From a virus: DNA of 33,219 bases. Below, one piece after another: positions 31,389 to 33,219 of the stretch. Below the pieces are notes generated by a model. That model had not been told where the DNA came from. It did no database searches and saw only the letters and a program-made list of their open reading frames with translations. A program made the translations under genes and the position numbers. Each line of letters starts with the position of its first letter. Position 1 is the stretch's first letter. Location of the stretch: IMG/VR virus record IMGVR_UViG_3300027733_000138, positions 1-33,219 of that record. One strand, given 5' to 3'.

Positions 31389-31601
31389 TTATTTTGAGCA
31401 GTATTGACAAATACCAACTCGTGTGAACTGGGTGTCCTTATTGATGAATGTCACCAATTCAATGGCAAGTGATTCACCACAACCACAATTGCAAGTTGTG
31501 TATTTGATTAAATGTTCAGAGATGCGTGAAACATTCATTTGTTTTTTTATTTCTTTTTTAGCCAATGCAATGGCTTTGTTTTGAGTTGATGCGTATAACA
31601 T
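31389..31601 (-). CDS. Small Cys-rich (zinc-finger-like) early protein
   Basis: This 70-residue protein has two Cys groups: YTTCNCGCGES and VGICQYCSK. They could form a zinc site. The N-terminus is helical and Lys-rich (AIALAKKEIKKQMNVS). It lies in the early block. No family recognised; DNA, RNA or protein binding is possible. Confidence 0.6.
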   Translation of the reverse strand: MLYASTQNKAIALAKKEIKKQMNVSRISEHLIKYTTCNCGCGESLAIELVTFINKDTQFTRVGICQYCSK

Positions 31602-31612
31602 AGTTTTATTAA

Positions 31613-31858
31613 TTAATAATTATAATTTAATTTCATAAAAATAGATACCTTATTGTTTGAATAATCAAACCAAGTATTAACTGAATTTAGACAACCACAA
31701 CAATCAAAATCGTGTCCGCATTTTCTACGATAATTATTTTTTCGGCAGTAACGATTTATATGTTTGTAATTTTTTTTATTCATTGATGAATTGATTTCTC
31801 TTACAATTGTTGTTGAATCAATATCACATTTAATTGTTTTCCATTTATTGATTTTCAT
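31613..31858 (-). CDS. Small basic Cys-rich early protein
   Basis: This 81-residue protein is basic and rich in Asn, Lys and Tyr, with a Cys cluster (HINRYCRKNNYRRKCGHDFD then CCGCLNS). A zinc site is possible. The DNA is more AT-rich than the body of the genome. It starts behind a leader shared with the following early gene copy. Function unknown. Confidence 0.55.
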   Translation of the reverse strand: MKINKWKTIKCDIDSTTIVREINSSMNKKNYKHINRYCRKNNYRRKCGHDFDCCGCLNSVNTWFDYSNNKVSIFMKLNYNY

Positions 31859-31886
31859 AATTAGTTATTTTTAAGTGGTTAAATGT
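31851..31886. repeat. Repeated leader, inner copy
   Basis: These 36 bases match 32150-32185 (and 65-100) with one mismatch. Each copy spans a start codon and about 26 bases upstream, so two consecutive early genes share the same translation leader. It contains an A-rich stretch (minus strand TTAAAAATAAC) that may act as the ribosome site. Confidence 0.8.
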
Positions 31887-31903
31887 GCGTTGGTCAGTCG
31901 CAC
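31885..31903. other. Short GC-rich hairpin
   Basis: GTGCG and CGCAC pair around a 9-base loop in the 56-base gap between two early genes. It is unusually GC-rich for this region. No T run follows, so it is not a clear terminator; a regulatory or processing role is possible. Confidence 0.3.
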
Positions 31904-31914
31904 CCCTGAGTTGA

Positions 31915-32157
31915 TTAATTATTTAATTTAAATTTAGATTGAACGCCATAAAATTGCGAATAAACAGATGCTGAAATTATTATTCCTGTTGTATAATTAT
32001 ATAAAACATCAATAACTTCTCCATCATAATCGCCTTTATTACAAGTCATAATTAAGCAATTAATATTTGGATACTCTACTCTGTCAGGATGTGGGCAATC
32101 TGAATAATCCTGAAAATTATTTTGATTTGCTTTTTTAATAAGATTTTGAATTTTCAT
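31915..32157 (-). CDS. First early protein, unknown function
   Basis: This 80-residue protein (MKIQNLIKKANQNNFQDYSD) is the first gene after the early promoter. It has several Cys (DCPHPD, NCLIMTCNKG) and a C-terminal YTTGIIISASVYSQFYGV. The first 24 codons are repeated exactly at the left window edge. Being first in the early operon it could be a host-takeover factor, but no family is recognised. Confidence 0.65.
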   Translation of the reverse strand: MKIQNLIKKANQNNFQDYSDCPHPDRVEYPNINCLIMTCNKGDYDGEVIDVLYNYTTGIIISASVYSQFYGVQSKFKLNN

Positions 32158-32197
32158 AATTAGTTATTTTTAAGTGGTTAATTGTAGAACGAAGATA
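32086..32197. repeat. Exact 112-bp direct repeat, right copy
   Basis: Identical to 1-112. It covers the 5' end of the first early gene, its leader and the early -7 box. Sequence beyond 32197 differs from that beyond 112, though the genes on both sides are homologous. Confidence 0.97.
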
Positions 32198-32219
32198 GTA
32201 TAATGGTTTACAATTGCAA
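32190..32219 (-). promoter_or_regulatory. Early promoter candidate, right copy
   Basis: On the minus strand TTG (32219-32217), 19 bases, then TATCTTCG (32197-32190). The spacing equals that of the left copy although the -33 sequence and spacer are different, supporting function. It would drive the early operon beginning at 32157. Confidence 0.6.
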
Positions 32220-32232
32220 ACACCTGCAAACA
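32215..32232. promoter_or_regulatory. Two TGCAAACA repeats over the right -33 element
   Basis: TGCAAACA occurs at 32215-32222 and 32225-32232, ten bases apart, one helical turn. The first copy overlaps the -33 TTG of the early promoter. This is the arrangement of paired operator half-sites. The left copy of the promoter lacks it. Confidence 0.4.
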
Positions 32233-32253
32233 AATTAGACAAAATAATTCCCT

Positions 32254-32269
32254 CACTTTTTGTAAAGTG
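32254..32269. other. Small hairpin after right spanin-like gene
   Basis: CACTTT and AAAGTG pair around a 4-base loop, 20-odd bases past the stop of the 113-residue gene. There is no strong T run on the minus strand. It may be a weak terminator between lysis and early genes. Confidence 0.3.
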
Positions 32270-32292
32270 CTATAAATCAGAGATATTAATTT

Positions 32293-32634
32293 TTAAAAAA
32301 TAATGATCAGGCCTAAAATAATTGCTGAAGTTGTAGCAATTAGGCTAAGTTTTTGATGGAATTTTAGTTTAGATTCAAGGACCAAGTTTTCTTTTTCTAA
32401 ACTTTTGGTTTGATACTGGTATTGCTCGGCTATATCTCGGTAGTTTCCCACCTTGCGTTCAAGAATTTCTATCACTTCTTTTTGTGTATGCGAGATTATA
32501 CTAATGCTTTTATTCTGTTCCATTATACTTAGGATTTTTCGCATTTCCGATGGAGTCAAAGTCTTGCAGTCCTGACTTGATGCTGTCAAGCAAAACGCTA
32601 TCAGGAATAAGATAGATATAAATAATTTTTTCAT
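32293..32634 (-). CDS. Spanin-like secreted coiled-coil protein (right allele)
   Basis: This 113-residue homologue of the 196-531 product has a signal sequence (MKKLFISILFLIAFCLTASS), likely cut before DCK, a conserved Cys before LTP, EMRKILSIM like the left copy's GRKMLKIM, a long coiled coil and a C-terminal membrane segment (LSLIATTSAIILGLIIIF). It overlaps the upstream gene by exactly 125 bases, as in the left cassette. Envelope-spanning topology suggests a spanin; no canonical lipobox is visible. Confidence 0.6.
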   Translation of the reverse strand: MKKLFISILFLIAFCLTASSQDCKTLTPSEMRKILSIMEQNKSISIISHTQKEVIEILERKVGNYRDIAEQYQYQTKSLEKENLVLESKLKFHQKLSLIATTSAIILGLIIIF

Positions 32635-32839
32635 TTGTTTTAATCTTGGTTTTGTAAATTAAAGAATCATATCTCTTTATAATAGTATCAATTCTAAGGT
32701 TATCGTTTAACCTATTTTGGATGGTTGTATCACTTATTTGTTGGGCTGGCTTAAACTTATACCAGTTCGTGTAAAACAAGCCAATACACAAAGCTAAAAT
32801 GATAAATAAACTAATTGCTGAATTACTTCCTTTTCCCAT
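32510..32839 (-). CDS. Inner-membrane spanin-like protein (right allele)
   Basis: This 109-residue protein has an N-terminal membrane segment (ISLFIILALCIGLFYTNWY) and an extracytoplasmic region with KTNEKIIYIYLIPDS, matching the left homologue. The first two thirds differ more than the part that overlaps the secreted gene, as expected when two frames constrain one sequence. It overlaps the 51-residue gene by 17 bases. Confidence 0.6.
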   Translation of the reverse strand: MGKGSNSAISLFIILALCIGLFYTNWYKFKPAQQISDTTIQNRLNDNLRIDTIIKRYDSLIYKTKIKTNEKIIYIYLIPDSVLLDSIKSGLQDFDSIGNAKNPKYNGTE

Positions 32840-32978
32840 TCTTTAAATAATTACCAGTCTTTTGTTTTAATTCCCATTCTTTTTCTACTTCAGCTATTAA
32901 CTTTTTTCTTTTTAATTCGTGTTCTGCAATGGCTTTTATCTGTTCAGGTGTAGCTTTGTATTTCAATAATGATTTCAT
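32823..32978 (-). CDS. Small basic protein in right lysis cassette
   Basis: From ATG 32978 (MKSLLKYKATPEQIKAIAEH) this gives 51 residues, strongly basic and helical (LKRKKLIAEVEKEWELKQKT). The longer frame starts at a GTG and is less likely because ATG 32978 overlaps the stop of the tiny membrane peptide (ATGA). No counterpart is seen in the left cassette. Function unknown. Confidence 0.5.
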   Translation of the reverse strand: MKSLLKYKATPEQIKAIAEHELKRKKLIAEVEKEWELKQKTGNYLKNGKRK

Positions 32979-33058
32979 AGTAGTGTAGATAGTAAATAGC
33001 TTACCCAAATGATGCACAAAATTAAAATGATTATGTCTTCTTTTTTCTGTTGGTTCAC
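32975..33058 (-). CDS. Tiny 27-residue membrane peptide
   Basis: GTG at 33058 overlaps the stop of the M15 peptidase and the frame ends in TGA overlapping the next ATG, so both junctions are 4-base overlaps. The peptide has a polar start (NQQKKED) then one hydrophobic segment (IIILILCIIWVSYLL). It occupies the slot held by a 104-residue multi-pass protein in the left cassette, and may be a minimal holin-like or lysis-timing peptide. Very short, so chance remains possible. Confidence 0.45.
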   Translation of the reverse strand: MNQQKKEDIIILILCIIWVSYLLSTLL

Positions 33059-33219
33059 TTTATAACTAAAATTTGTTTGCGGTTTCCTGATGACTTAAAA
33101 GAGATGTGCAACCAACTAAAATCGTACTCGTTAATTAACTGGTCAAAGTCTAAAGTTTTGGCTAATTCAAATAGTTTTTTGTTATCTGATTTGCTACCAG
33201 TAGTGATGTCTATTGCTTG
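33055..33219 (-). CDS. Peptidase M15 endolysin, C-terminal part (cut by window edge)
   Basis: The last 54 codons of a second M15 peptidase run off the right edge. It keeps AIDITTG with the zinc-binding Asp and WLHISF with the final His. It matches the left enzyme at 45 of 54 residues, with mostly conservative changes, so it is a diverged homologue, not a copy. The first zinc-binding His lies beyond the window. Confidence 0.85.
   Translation of the reverse strand, partial: QAIDITTGSKSDNKKLFELAKTLDFDQLINEYDFSWLHISFKSSGNRKQILVIK

Noticed and set aside
1-33219. Temperate prophage
   Set aside because: No integrase, excisionase, CI/Cro-like switch or bacterial flanking gene is visible, so lysogeny is not supported, although a plasmid-like state cannot be ruled out.

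Overview
The window reads as a tailed-phage genome (siphovirus-like, Caudoviricetes) of a Bacteroidetes host. It is AT-rich (about one third GC by eye) and every convincing gene lies on the minus strand, so transcription runs from high to low coordinates. The host assignment rests on three things: gene families typical of Bacteroidetes phages, the near absence of Shine-Dalgarno sites in favour of A/T-rich leaders, and promoter-like TTG-N18/19-TAnnTTTG elements. I see no integrase, excisionase, repressor, tRNA, rRNA or CRISPR array, and no bacterial flank.

Layout in transcription order. (1) 33219-32293: the end of one lysis cassette (partial M15 peptidase, tiny membrane peptide, overlapping spanin-like pair). 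(2) 32219-32190: an early promoter. (3) 32157-26759: small early proteins, then recombination and replication genes (Erf-type annealing protein, YqaJ/lambda-type exonuclease, DnaA domain IV protein, NinG, MazG-like pyrophosphohydrolase, DNA-binding proteins). (4) 26161-23510: PP-loop/PAPS-reductase-like enzyme, DnaB-like helicase ATPase, sigma-factor-like protein. (5) 23513-19657: a sugar-modification block with three glycosyltransferases and a methyltransferase. (6) 19660-17981: small and large terminase subunits. (7) 17958-11157: tail genes, including a tail assembly chaperone with a likely -1 frameshift, and the tape measure protein. (8) 11140-4020: head genes (chimeric maturation protease, scaffold, major capsid, tail-tube candidate, portal, connector). 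(9) 3982-2934: fibre or receptor-binding candidates. (10) 2934-196: holin candidates, metallophosphoesterase, M15 endolysin and a second overlapping spanin-like pair, followed at the left edge by the start of the early region again.

The main structural point is that the window is slightly longer than one genome unit. Positions 1-112 recur exactly at 32086-32197, so a circular or circularly permuted unit would be about 32,085 bp. Beyond that repeat the two ends carry different but homologous lysis cassettes. A simple terminal overlap would be identical, so this is either allelic variation joined in an assembly or two related phages in tandem.

How the genes work together: the phage appears to bring its own initiator-like protein, helicase and recombination pair but no recognisable DNA polymerase, so it probably borrows the host replisome. 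The sugar-modification block sits directly ahead of terminase and is probably expressed with late genes, which suggests modification of virion proteins, DNA or host glycans. Several small genes are reported here that overlap other genes or are too short for usual calling (58 aa at 2758-2934, 27 aa at 32975-33058).
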